A stretch of DNA of 64,000 nucleotides, from NCBI GenBank assembly GCA_947069175.1, contig CAMTDV010000019.1, forward strand, positions 76,879,358 to 76,943,357, given 5' to 3'. Positions 10,760 to 20,634 of the stretch are shown here, piece after piece; position 1 is the stretch's first letter; every line of letters begins with the position of its first letter. The notes below the pieces were generated by a model. The model searched no databases, was not told the DNA's origin, and worked only from the letters and a program-made list of their open reading frames with translations. The position numbers and the translations under genes were made by a program. Source of the stretch: Scalesia atractyloides. Lineage: Eukaryota > Streptophyta > Magnoliopsida > Asterales > Asteraceae.

Positions 10760-11892
10760 TGTCACACCCCGACCCGCAGCGGAAAAGGTGATCGGGGCAT
10801 GATTGGGTTATCATCAAAGCTCATGACATTTATTTTAACGTTTCATATTCTTTAATACACTTTAATGGAAAATTACAATCAATATTACAACATGTCCTAA
10901 ATCTCAATCTAGGCTTCATTGTTTTCTTCTAAGGCATTTCCTATGTTTTCCTTGCTTCATCCTGTTCACCTGTATCATGTGTAAAAAGGGTTTTTGGATA
11001 AACAAAAAGTTGGCGAGTGAATCCTATGGAAAACATTTGAACAAGTTTATTTAATTGATTATGAAATAAAGTGCACAACCACACATGAGTAAAAATAGAT
11101 GTAAACTTATTCATAAATCAATTTAATATTAAACAATACACACATGAACAATAATGGATCGTTTAGAGGCACGCGTTGCTCATCTCGTCTCTCACGAGGA
11201 ACTGATGGGCCTAATGAATGAATTGCATAACCATGATAATATGAAAGACATAACTACCAACAATATAAACTCAATGATACACACATGAACAATAATGGAT
11301 TGGTTTTGAGGCACGCGTTGCTCAACTCGTCTCCCACAAGGAACTGATGGGCTTAGTGAATGAATTTTATAAGGCAGGTTATCGATGAATTTGGTCCAAT
11401 TTCCGACTTGATTCAAAGTCATTACGCTTTCCGGCGGTTATAGCTTGTGTCGCGGGTTCAGGCGTCGGTTATAACCGATGTGGGTTTAAATGTTTACGTT
11501 AAGACTTGAAGAAACCGTCCAATCTCGCGAGATCGCCGGGATTTCCGACGACTGCAATTTGGGCGCCGGTTTTGAATTCGAGAATCATGATATGAATTAA
11601 TTGATTCTAATAATTAACAAAGAACACTAGTGGCGCAGTGCTTGAGTGTGTGTGTGTGTTAAGTTTGCTGAACCGGTTACTGACCCGGGTTCGAAACCCG
11701 GCAGAACCATTTTATTTTTATTTCATTATTTTTAACAAGTTTTCAAAAACAAATTATATATTCCAATATAATAATTAATTATGTATCGTTTAAAATTAAT
11801 TTGGGCATTAAATACGCCACGAAATTTTAAACTGATTGTTCAGTTAATAAACGGAGCGGGTTTGGTAAAATCCGTTTTTGACGGATGTTACA
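10760..11892 (-). repeat. 3' LTR of element C, with a 1.47-kb internal deletion
   Basis: 1133 bp against 2604 bp for the 5' LTR. Outside the gap the two are nearly identical. The gap joins GTGAATGAATTT directly to TATAAGGCAGG near 11366-11370, using a short ATTT homology, and removes the bases matching about 16764-18235. All four sense tRNA-like modules and the W-box cluster are lost. The inverted U3 module (11629-11709) remains. Confidence 0.9.
11629..11709 (+). repeat. Inverted tRNA-like module in U3 of the 3' LTR of C
   Basis: A-box-like TGGCGCAGTGC, then the T-arm CCGGG, loop TTCGAAA, CCCGG, followed by ATTTTATTTTT. It differs from the copy in the 5' LTR mainly by the length of a GT run. 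Confidence 0.65.
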
Positions 11893-12206
11893 GTATCCCC
11901 TGCTTTTTAGAAATTTCATCCCGAAATTTAAGTAGTGATATATTTGACTAAAAGAATGATGGTGTTTAGTTTGACAATTACATACTTAGAAGAAAAGTAA
12001 GAGTTTAAATTTTTGTTTGAGGCGGTAACGTCCCTTGTAAGGGTTAAGTACCCTATTACAGGAATCGTTTTTTGTTGCCTACTGTAAAAGTATTGATAAG
12101 CAGAATTGATTCGCTAAATATGATATCATGCATAAGAGTTTGGATATGTTTGGAAAGATATGGCTATATCCTAAGGCAAAACTTCTAATACTACAACCTA
12201 CATGGA
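11893..12206 (-). other. Polypurine tract and 3' untranslated region of element C
   Basis: In element sense the last bases before the LTR read AAAAAGCAGGGGATAC, a typical polypurine tract. The rest shows no gene. It is homologous to 20100-20350 of element B (AATTTCGGGACGAAATTTCT on the opposite strand). Confidence 0.7.
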
Positions 12207-13960
12207 ACTTCTCATAACCATCTAACAATACCTCTGATCCTTTGACAATAATACTTATATATAGGAAGTACCAGCGGCGTATCCACCATATTCTTGTCAA
12301 ATTTTCATTGGTTTTATCAGTAAGTTATGATTGGTTCTATGACTATAGAACATGAATAAACACAACAGCTAATATTTGAATCCACATTCTGATAGCATAT
12401 ATGTTTGAATGGTGACAGTTCCTCTCTCGTTTGTTATGATGGAGAGGTTAGTTTATGTAGAAATGGAACACAATCCAATTTCTTTAAATAGCGAGATGAT
12501 ATAAATGTAACACAAATTTTAACCCAGAGCAATACTAAATCCTACATGGAACTTCTCATAACCGCCTGATAATGCCTCTGATCCTTTGGCAAGAATACTT
12601 ATATATAGGAGTACCAGCGGCGTATCCACCATATTCTTGTCAAATTTTCGTTGGTTTTATCCGCAAGTTATGATTAGTTACCAAGAAACTACTAAATCCT
12701 ACATAGAACTTCTCATAACCGTCTGACAATGCCTCTGATCCTTTGACAAGAATACTTATATATAGGAAGTACCAGCGGCGTATCCACCATATTCTCGTCA
12801 AATTTTCATTGGTTTTATCAGTGAATTATGATTAGTCCTATGTGACTCTACAACCAATACAACAAACACAAAATACTGAAAATAAAACAAATGTCTGTGC
12901 GATCAAGGCTCAATCAAACGGAGCCGATCGTATTGCATGTACTGAAAATGAAAATGTATGTGCGATCATGGCTCAATCAAGCGGATCCGATCGTATTGCA
13001 TGTACTGAAAATAATAAACTTAATCTAAACAACAATCACACAAACAGCCTATACATGGAACCTCTCATAACCGCCTGATAATGCCTCCGATCATTTGACA
13101 AGAATACTTATATATAGGAAGTACCAGCGGCGTATCCACCATATTCTTGTCAAATTTTCATTGACTTTATCCACAAGTTATGATTAGTTCTATGTGACTC
13201 TACTACAAACACAACAACCACAAAATACTGATAATGAAAATGTCTGTGCGATCAAGGCTCAATCAAACGGAGCCGATCGTATTGCATGTACTGAAAATGA
13301 AAATGTCTGTGCGATCAAGGCTCAATCAAACGGAGCCGATCATATTGCATGTACTGAAAATAATAAACTTAATCTAAACAACAATCACACAAACAGCCTA
13401 TATAGGGAACCTCTCATAACCGCCTGATAATGCCTCCGATCATTTGACAAGAATACTTATATATAGGAAGTACCAGCGGTGTATCCACCATATTCTCGTC
13501 AAATTCTCATTGACTTTATCCGCAAGTTATGATTAGTTCTATGTGACTCTACAACAAACACTACAACCACAAGATACTGATAATGAAAATGTCTGTGCGA
13601 TCAAGGCTCAATCAAACGGAGCCGATCGTATTGCATGTACTGAAAATGAAAAATGTCTGTGTGATCAAGGCTCAATCAAACGGAGCCGATCGTATGTGGG
13701 CACGCCAGGTTCAACCTCATAATGAAATGGGGAACATGCTCAACGCTCATAATGTAATGGGAGCGGCAGCCTATGAAATTGCATGTACTGAAAATAATAA
13801 ACAATAATTACTCAAACAGTTTACACATGGAACCTCTCATAACCGCCAGATAATGCTTCTGATCCTTTGACAAGAATACTTATATATAGGAAGTACCAGC
13901 GGCGTATCCACCATATTCTTGTCAAATTCTCATTGGCTTTATCCTTAAGTTATGATTGGT
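12207..13960 (-). repeat. Tandem hairpin repeats of element C: six TATA hairpins and three pairs of GATC hairpins
   Basis: Six copies of a unit centred at about 12271, 12615, 12772, 13125, 13473 and 13897. Each has 13-nt arms TTTGACAAGAATA and TATTCTTGTCAAA (perfect in most copies) around a 35-nt loop. In element sense the loop contains CCTATATATAAG, a strong TATA-box-like sequence. Between copies lie pairs of GATCAAGGCTC / GGAGCCGATC hairpins at 12901, 12964, 13250, 13313, 13599 and 13663. Open frames here (repeating AIKAQSNGAD) simply follow the repeat and do not look like genes. Element B has one TATA-hairpin copy at the matching place (19918-19978). Confidence 0.85.
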
Positions 13961-13987
13961 TCTATGTGATAAAGAAAAAACATAAAA

Positions 13988-15373
13988 CTAAACGATTGGA
14001 GTTGAATCTGGATTTCTGGTGAAGAGGACTAGTTGGGTATCTTCGTTTGGGCCGTCATTATCTTCGACAGGATTGGCGTTGATGTTGAAGACTCTTCCTC
14101 TTGCTGATGGCCTAGCGGTTGGGTTTTCTTGGTTTACTTGGTTAACTGGATTTGATTGAGCTTGAGTGTTGATGACGTTAACCAATTGAGGGCATGTGTC
14201 TCTAAAGTGGGTAGGGTCGCCACAATTGAAACAAGCTCGAACATATGGGAACATGGGGTATTGGGGTTGTTGATAGGTTTGGTTCATGGTTTGAGTAGGG
14301 GGAGAGATTTGGTTTTGAAAGGTGCGGCAAACCTTGCTCAAATGACCATAGCGTCCACAAGTTGCACATAGTCGACAAGGTAAAGTAAGGGGATGGTGAT
14401 AAAAACAGTTGTTGCATCGAGGGTGAGGTCCAAGATATGGTTTCTTATTTGGGTAAGTTGAATTGGGTGCCACTTGAGTGATTGGGATAGCTTGGATGGG
14501 TATGGAGTGTGAAATTGGTTGATTCCGTTGGATAGCAGCGAAAAGTTGCCCGTCTCTTTTTCTCTTAAAAGTGGGTGGAGAAGGGGATTCGGTTTGGGTG
14601 TAATCGGAGGTTTCAGTCGATGCTTTATCCTTCTTCTTCTCCTCCTTGAAGTCTTTGTTCCGGATTCGGTTCTCGGTGAGCGCTGTTGCTAGCTCCATTG
14701 CTGCTTCCAAAGTTGCAGGCGTGGTACTTATTACAGAGTCTTGAATCTTTGACGGAAGACCACGAATGTAGTGCTCGATCAAACGGTAGAGGGGAGTGAA
14801 CATGTTGGGAACCATTTGATGTAACTCGAGGAATCTTTTGTTGTATGTGGTGTGGTCTCCTTCCTTTTGCTTCAACGAGTAAAATTCATCTTCTAATTTC
14901 TTGATTTCGCTCCTTGGGCAAAATCGCCTGGTCATGATTTCCTTCAATTCGTTCCAAGTTAAGGTCATAGCATCTTCCACACCTCGTTTGGCCTTCTCTG
15001 TATTCCACCAAGTAAGTGCTATCACATATAATCGACCGGTAGCATATCGCACTTTGCGATCATCGGGGCAATCGCAATTTAGAAAAGTGTTCTCCATCTC
15101 TTCAAACCAATGGAGGAGAGCGGTGACGCCTTCAGTCCTTTTGTATTTTGGAGGGTCACATGATTTGAAATGCTTGTAGGTGCATTTAGTGATATTTGGG
15201 GAAGAGTTGATAACGTTTTGATTTTCTTGATTGACAGGATTAGCGGTAAGTGCTTGTTGGACTTGGATTACAATGTTGGGTATTACGGCAGCCATTTGTT
15301 GTGCGATTAGGGCAGCCATGCGTTCGCGGGCTTTTCCTGCTCTCATCTTCCTACGGGCGAGGTTAGAAGACAT
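13988..15373 (-). CDS. Element C Gag, complete open frame (461 aa)
   Basis: Structural Gag, expected to form the cytoplasmic particle that packages the element RNA. The ATG at 15373 gives MSSNLARRKMRAGKARERM. The capsid-like core spans roughly residues 65-220 (HWFEEMENTFLNCDCPDDR, WWNTEKAKRG, RRFCPRSEIKKLEDEF). A basic Ser/Thr-rich linker follows at about 245-300, then a CNNC...HHPLTLPC segment and two knuckles, CATCGRYGHLSKVC and CFNCGDPTHFRDTC, at about 345-405. It stops after NPDSTPIV, near the point where element A gag runs on into protease, so the shortening is at a domain border. It is open while A and B copies are broken, which fits the youngest insertion. It would need pol from an A-like partner. 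Confidence 0.9.
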   Translation of the reverse strand: MSSNLARRKMRAGKARERMAALIAQQMAAVIPNIVIQVQQALTANPVNQENQNVINSSPNITKCTYKHFKSCDPPKYKRTEGVTALLHWFEEMENTFLNCDCPDDRKVRYATGRLYVIALTWWNTEKAKRGVEDAMTLTWNELKEIMTRRFCPRSEIKKLEDEFYSLKQKEGDHTTYNKRFLELHQMVPNMFTPLYRLIEHYIRGLPSKIQDSVISTTPATLEAAMELATALTENRIRNKDFKEEKKKDKASTETSDYTQTESPSPPTFKRKRDGQLFAAIQRNQPISHSIPIQAIPITQVAPNSTYPNKKPYLGPHPRCNNCFYHHPLTLPCRLCATCGRYGHLSKVCRTFQNQISPPTQTMNQTYQQPQYPMFPYVRACFNCGDPTHFRDTCPQLVNVINTQAQSNPVNQVNQENPTARPSARGRVFNINANPVEDNDGPNEDTQLVLFTRNPDSTPIV

Positions 15374-16155
15374 CTACAAGGAATACATGTCAAGAGTATG
15401 AGTTGGATGCTTTTGGGAATCATGGGTCGCACTAGGAATGAACATTCATAAAATAATTATAGAAAAATAAATCTACTACATCCAAAGGATGTCTTGGGCT
15501 TTGCTCGCCATTAGGCCCTACATGCCGCCATACTTCACCTTCGTAATCATGTGGGCCCCCATGAATACCGGGTTTTTCATATGGTTCGCATGTGTTAGCC
15601 TGGTTGCGTACACTAAAACCCGGAGAAAATCGAGAAATATGTATACAACGTATGAGATTTGGAATGTGTCCAGGTGTAGACACGGTGACACCTCAAAGTG
15701 GGGTTAGTTCGAACGACGTTTGGTGTGGCATGCTTTGGCCTAATAGGTCCTTCGTACTCTCATCGTTGGTCCCCAGGTAGGCAAACTGGTCCGTTATATT
15801 GGATTTATACGAATGACAACCTAGACAGGACATTCCGACTACCGGTACTTGTACCCTTCCAGTTACTACATGCCCGTCGCAGAACTTACTTTGATGAGAT
15901 TTGAAAATTGCAACAAAATCTTTGAATAATGAGAGTATGAAAATGAATTGAATATATGAACATTGATATATGTATAATGAATATGTATATAGGTATGTAT
16001 GTTTGACTGTCAGTATAAACAAATATGAAACAAATAAATATCACAAGTTTGTATGTAACCACCTAATCAATTAAAATTTAGGCAGACTATAGTACAGGCT
16101 CTAAGGGTCTAATAACCTATCCTATATCCCTATAGTCATGGCTCTGATACCAATC
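15374..16155 (-). other. Leader of element C with primer binding site and small open frame
   Basis: The primer site is at 16140-16152 (minus-strand TGGTATCAGAGCC). A frame open from about 16022 to 15693 encodes VQVPVVGMSCLGCHSYKSN and QFAYLGTNDESTKDLLGQS, as in A and B. The block GTCCCCAGGTAGGCAAACTG (plus strand, near 15770) is nearly unchanged in all three. Confidence 0.6.
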
Positions 16156-17213
16156 TGTCACACCCCGACCCGCAGCGGAAAAGGTGATCGGGGCATGATT
16201 GGGTTATCATCAAAGCTCATGACATTTATTTTAACGTTTCATATTCATTAATACACTTTAATGGAAAATTACAATCAATATTACAACATGTCCTAAATCT
16301 CAATCTAGGATTCATTGTTTTCTTCTAAGGCATTTCCTATGTTTTCCTTGCTTCATCCTATTCACCTGTATCATGTGTAAAAAGGGTTTTTGGATCAACA
16401 AAAAGTTGGCGAGTGAATCCTATGGAAAACATTTGAACAAGTTTATTTAAATGATTATGAAATAAAGTGCACAACCACACATGAGTAAAAATAGATGTAA
16501 ACTTATTCATAAATCAATTTAATATTAAACAATACACACATGAACAATAATGGATCGTTTAGAGGCACGCGTTGCTCATCTCGTCTCTCACGAGGAACTG
16601 ATGGGCCTAATGAATGAATTGCATAACCATGATAATATGAAAGACATAACTACCAACAATATAAACTCAATGATACACACATGAACAATAATGGATTGGT
16701 TTTGAGGCACGCGTTGCTCAACTCGTCTCCCACAAGGAACTGATGGGCTTAGTGAATGAATTTCATATAAGTTGACAAAATGAAATACATAATCACAACA
16801 ATATAAACAATCTAAGTTTAGATCACGATATGGTATGGCACAAGTTTAAATAAACGAGTTAATTATTTTGTGACACATGACACACCCCAAAACGTGTAAT
16901 TAAAAAGGGGGAGTTGTAAGATTCACTCACAGTGGGTGCGTTCGGTTGATGATGTTGAATGCACGCGAAGTGGTTTTAACCACGAGTGAAATTAACCTAG
17001 ATAAATAGCATTATGGTTCGGTAAGTAAACGGATTTTATTAATCCATTTTAGTAGGATTGTTGGGTGTATTTTAGTGAGTTTAAGGCTATTTTCTAACCT
17101 TAAAAATGTTATTTTTAATTAAAATAAATAAATAAAAATAATAAAAAATTTTGACTTTTTTGACCGTTGACCATTGACCTTGACTGTTTGACCGGTTCGT
17201 ATGCGTGTAAGTG

Positions 17214-17290
17214 TGCGCTGAGTGAGGCTCGAACCCGAGACCTCCTGTACGCGTGCACGCAGCTCTACCAACTGAGCTACGTGTCTAACC
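17214..17290 (-). repeat. tRNA-like module M1 in 5' LTR of C
   Basis: Sense strand has GGTTAGACACGTAGCTCAGT with the canonical A-box TAGCTCAGTTGG, then B-box-like GGGTTCGAGCC. Confidence 0.72.
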
Positions 17291-17385
17291 AGAAATATTT
17301 CTGTTTTTAATTATATTTATATATTAGTTAGATTAATCCGAAAATCAGCTTATTTCTAAAAAGATTTTAATCAGTGACTCGGTGT

Positions 17386-17458
17386 GCTCCACAGGTCTCG
17401 AACCCGGGACCTGTGGGTTGAGTTAACACACAGTCCACCGCTGGACTGTGTGTCTAAC
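17386..17458 (-). repeat. tRNA-like module M2 in 5' LTR of C
   Basis: 10-bp hairpin arms ACACAGTCCA and TGGACTGTGT with loop GCGG, then CCCGGGTTCGAGACC. It lies 168 bp from M1. Confidence 0.68.
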
Positions 17459-17553
17459 TTGTTAAATAATCCGATTTATATTATACTTATGAACAAACTT
17501 CATTATTTCATTTCTGCCTTATTTTACAAAGTTAGATAATTGTCCGAATCGGT

Positions 17554-17627
17554 GCAGTAGACCGGACTCGAACTCGTGACGTGTGTTTAAACATTCACAC
17601 AGTCCACCACTGGACTGTGTGTCTATC
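17554..17627 (-). repeat. tRNA-like module M3 in 5' LTR of C
   Basis: Same arms with loop GTGG, then GAGTTCGAGTCC as B-box-like end. It lies 169 bp from M2. Confidence 0.68.
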
Positions 17628-17718
17628 TTGGTTATTATTCCGGTTATTATTAAACTTAACATGTACAGCGGTGACTCCGGTTCGGTTAACAAAAAAGACA
17701 TTTTTATTAAGGCAAGCA

Positions 17719-17798
17719 TGCGTGGGACAAGATTCGAACTCGAGACGTTTACGTGTTTATTGTGCACACAGTCCACCGCTGGACTGTGTGTCTAACCC
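17719..17798 (-). repeat. tRNA-like module M4 in 5' LTR of C
   Basis: GGGTTAGACAC start, same 10-bp arms with loop GCGG, then CGAGTTCGAATC. It lies 171 bp from M3. Confidence 0.68.
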
Positions 17799-18231
17799 GA
17801 GTTATAACTTGATTTTAATTATACTAATACACAACTGGAACTTCGTCTTCTTCGTTGAATTTAACCAGGATCGGAAGTCCGACTGGTTCGATGTTTTAAT
17901 CATGTTCGTTAGCGTGTTTCAGTTAATTACAGGTGAGATATAAATAAAAAGAAAGAGAAATTAGGCGTAAGGTATACCGACTGGACTTCTCTGTTTCTCC
18001 GGCAGAACTCCGGTGACAGCAAAAGATTCCGGCGTCGTGTGTCTTGCGGCAGAGAGTCTTCAGCAAGCTTGAGAAGGATGTGGGTGACTTCGGTATAAGC
18101 TCAGGGGGTTCAGTAAGGCTCAGAAGTGAAGGGTTCGGTTTTCCGGCGATGTGCAGAAGTTTTCCGGCGACTGGAATTACGCCGGGTAAAGGTGCGGTTT
18201 TGAGCGAAAAAGCTTGCAGAGGTTCGAGGAG

Positions 18232-18244
18232 GTATTTATAAGGC
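18232..18244 (-). promoter_or_regulatory. TATA box of LTR C
   Basis: Minus strand CCTTATAAATACC, matching CCCTATAAATACC in the LTR of element B (20908-20920). It marks the U3/R boundary region and puts the sense tRNA-like modules downstream of the start of transcription. Confidence 0.65.
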
Positions 18245-18497
18245 AGGTTATCGATGAATTTGGTCCAATTTCCGACTTGATTCAAAGTCATTACGTTTTC
18301 TGGCGGTTATAGCTTGTGTCGCGGGTTCAGGCGTCGGTTATAACCGATGTGGGTTTAAATGTTTACGTTAAGACTTGAAGAAACCGTCCAATCTCGCGAG
18401 ATCGCCGGGATTTCCGACGACTGCAATTTGGGCGCCGGTTTTGAATTCGAGAATCATGATATGAATTAATTGATTCTAATAATTAACAAAGAACACT

Positions 18498-18575
18498 AGT
18501 GGCGCAGTGCTTGAGTGTGTGTGTGTTAAGTTTGCTGAACCGGTTACTGACCCGGGTTCGAAACCCGGCAGAACC
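18498..18575 (+). repeat. Inverted tRNA-like module in U3 of 5' LTR of C
   Basis: GTGGCGCAGTGC A-box-like start, T-arm CCGGG / TTCGAAA / CCCGG, B-box GGTTCGAAACC and a following ATTTTATTTTTATTT. Orientation is opposite to the LTR, as in A and B. Confidence 0.66.
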
Positions 18576-18759
18576 ATTTTATTTTTATTTCATTATTTTT
18601 AACAATTTTTCAAAAACAAATTATATATTCCAATATAATAATTAATTATGTATCGTTTAAAATTAATTTGGGCATTAAATACGCCACGAAATTTTAAACT
18701 GATTGTTCGGTTAATAAACGGAGCGGGTTTGGTAAAATCCGTTTTTGACGGATGTTACA

Positions 18760-18764
18760 TACCG
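18760..18764. repeat. Target site duplication of element C, right copy (TACCG)
   Basis: Second copy of the 5-bp target; see the left copy at 10755-10759. Confidence 0.95.
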
Positions 18765-19505
18765 TTTGATCGAACACTATATTCGAGGTCTTCCTTAAAA
18801 AATTCAAGACCCTGTAATAAGTACCACACCTGCAACTTTGGAAGCAGCAATGGAGTTAGCTACAGAGCTCACCGAAAACCGCATACGGAATAAAGACTTC
18901 GCGGAGGAGAAGAAGAAGGATAAAGCATCAACCGAAACCTCAAACCCAACCCAGACCGAATCCTCTTCTCAACCCACTCCTAAGAGAAAACGAGATGGGC
19001 AAAATTTCGCTATCACCCAAGGCAATCAACTAGCTTCACAAGCCGTACCCCTCCAAGCTATCCCAATTACTCAAATAGCACCCAACTCTACTTACCCAAA
19101 TAAGAAACCTTACATTGGACCTCACCCTCAATGCAACACCTGTTTTTATCACCATCCATCTACCGTACCTTGTCGACTGTGTGCAAATTGTAGGCGTTAT
19201 GGTCATTGGAGCAAAACTTGTCGTGCCCCTCAAAACCAAGCTTCACCCCTACCCAAACCATGATCCAATCATATCAACAACCTCAATACCCCATAGTTCC
19301 ATATGTTCGAGCTTGTTTTAATTGTGGCGACCCTACCCATTTTAGAAACACGTGCCCTCGATTGGTTAACATCATAAACGCCCAAGCTCAAGCAAACCTA
19401 GTTAATCAAGCAAACTCAGCTCCACCACCAGCAAGAGGAAGAGCTTACAACATCAATGCCAATCGTGTCGAGGATAATAACGGCCCAAATGAACCACCCA
19501 ACTAG
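18765..19505 (+). pseudogene. Element B gag, second part, ending the gag frame
   Basis: Resumes the gag reading exactly where C interrupted it (LIEHYIRGLP-like, with small indels near 18790-18840). It then has MELATELTENRIRNKDF, a Lys/Ser-rich linker and the knuckles CANCRRYGHWSKTC and CFNCGDPTHFRNTC. A frameshift lies near 19255, between the two knuckles. The frame ends at NEPPN with TAG near 19503, like element C, so B had already lost pol. Confidence 0.85.
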
Positions 19506-20350
19506 CCTTCCCTCACCAAGAATCAAGACTCAACTCCAACCGTCTAGTTTTAATGTTTTCTTTATGTTATCTCAATCTTTACGTATCCCAGATATAAATT
19601 GGGAATTTATGTATCCAAGAATTATAATGCGAATTGATATCACGGTTTTGTTTTATACCTTTACTCATTGATTTAACTCTCATATCATCATACATCTCGA
19701 CGTACCTCGATCTCATCATTTAAAGAAGTTGGGTTGCGTCTCACTTTTACATAGACTAACCCCTTCATCATAACAAACGAGAGAGGTACTGTCATAATTC
19801 AATCATGTATCCTTTCAGATTTGAGACTCAAGCTTTGGCTGTAGTGTTTGTTTTGTAGATTTTAGAGTCACATAGAACTAATCATAACTTACTGACAAAG
19901 CCAATGAAAATTTGACAAGAATATGGTGGATACGCCGCTGGTACTTCCTATATATAAGTATTCTTGTCAAATGATCAACAACATTGTCAGGCGGTTATGA
20001 GAGGTTCCGTGTAGGTTTTAATATCGTCATGGTTGAAGTTTTTGTTTTTTTTATGATATAACCTTATCTTTTCAAACGTATCAATTCTCCCAAAACCCTT
20101 ATGCGTGAGATCATACCTAGTCAATCAACTCTGTTTATCCATGTTCCGCGTTTTCATACTTTAGGCATCAAAAAGCGATTCCTGTAGCAGGGTATTCAAC
20201 CCTTACTAGGAACGTTACCGCCTCAAATAAAAATTTAAACTCCCGCCCTCTTCTAATTATGAAATGGTCAAATTAAAACACCCTCCCTTCAAGTCAAAGA
20301 TACCACTACTACTTCAATTTCGGGACGAAATTTCTAAAAGTAGGGGATAC
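19506..20350 (+). other. 3' untranslated region of element B with one TATA hairpin and the polypurine tract
   Basis: Noncoding. One copy of the TATA hairpin (arms TTTGACAAGAATA / TATTCTTGTCAAA, TATATATAAG in the loop) lies at 19914-19978. The polypurine tract-like AAAAGTAGGGGATAC ends at the LTR start. Element C carries six copies of the same hairpin in the same place. Confidence 0.75.
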
Positions 20351-20560
20351 TGTAACATTCGTCGAAAAACGGGTTCTAAAACCCACACCATTTTTTTATC
20401 AAGTTTATATTATGATCTTTTCGTTACAAATTTATGTTAATCATTTAAGAGATTCGTTATGTTAATAATATAAATAAAGATAATAATATTAATAATAAAT
20501 AATATATATATATATAATAGTTATACAATCAAAAAAAATAAATAAAAAAAATAGATAGGG

Positions 20561-20634
20561 GTAGACCGCGGGAATCGAACCCGGGTCTCACCCATAACCA
20601 AACACACAACACACCGTTACACCACTCACAAAAC
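20561..20634 (-). repeat. Inverted tRNA-like module in U3 of the 3' LTR of B
   Basis: On the minus strand: TGAGTGGTGTAACGG as A-box-like part, then CGGG, loop TTCGATT, CCCG as T-arm with B-box GGTTCGATTCC. A T-rich run follows on that strand. More diverged than the copies in A and C. Confidence 0.62.

Larger units (their letters stand above)
10760..18759 (-). mobile_element. Element C: gag-only LTR retrotransposon nested in the gag of B
   Basis: Minus orientation, 8.0 kb, with both ends and the 5-bp duplication TACCG identified. From right to left: 5' LTR (18759-16156), primer site (16152-16140), leader, gag (15373-13988), a 2.1-kb noncoding region with tandem hairpin repeats, PPT-like purine run (AGCAGGGGATAC, reverse of 11893-11904), 3' LTR (11892-10760). 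There is no trace of pol. This is the pattern described in plants as terminal-repeat elements with a gag domain. The intact gag, the shared target duplication and the near-identical remaining LTR parts indicate a recent insertion, later than B. Confidence 0.92.
16156..18759 (-). repeat. 5' LTR of element C (2604 bp), complete
   Basis: In sense: TGTAACATCCGTC at 18759 to GGTGTGACA at 16156. A TATA box (CCTTATAAATACC) lies at about 18232-18244, so the first 0.5 kb is U3. Four sense tRNA-like modules lie downstream in the transcribed part. A W-box-rich stretch (17149-17196) holds six TTGAC cores. Two copies of a GGCACGCGTTGCTCA...CTGATGGGC repeat lie near its end (16563-16610, 16703-16750). Confidence 0.92.

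Noticed and set aside
12899..13691. CRISPR-like repeat-spacer array
   Set aside because: Repeats are 29-bp hairpins with non-unique spacers inside a plant retrotransposon; the genome is eukaryotic.
12842..13810. Open frames encoding repeated AIKAQSNGAD units
   Set aside because: They follow the GATC-hairpin tandem repeat, shift between frames from copy to copy and have no partner outside the repeat; repeat DNA rather than a protein.
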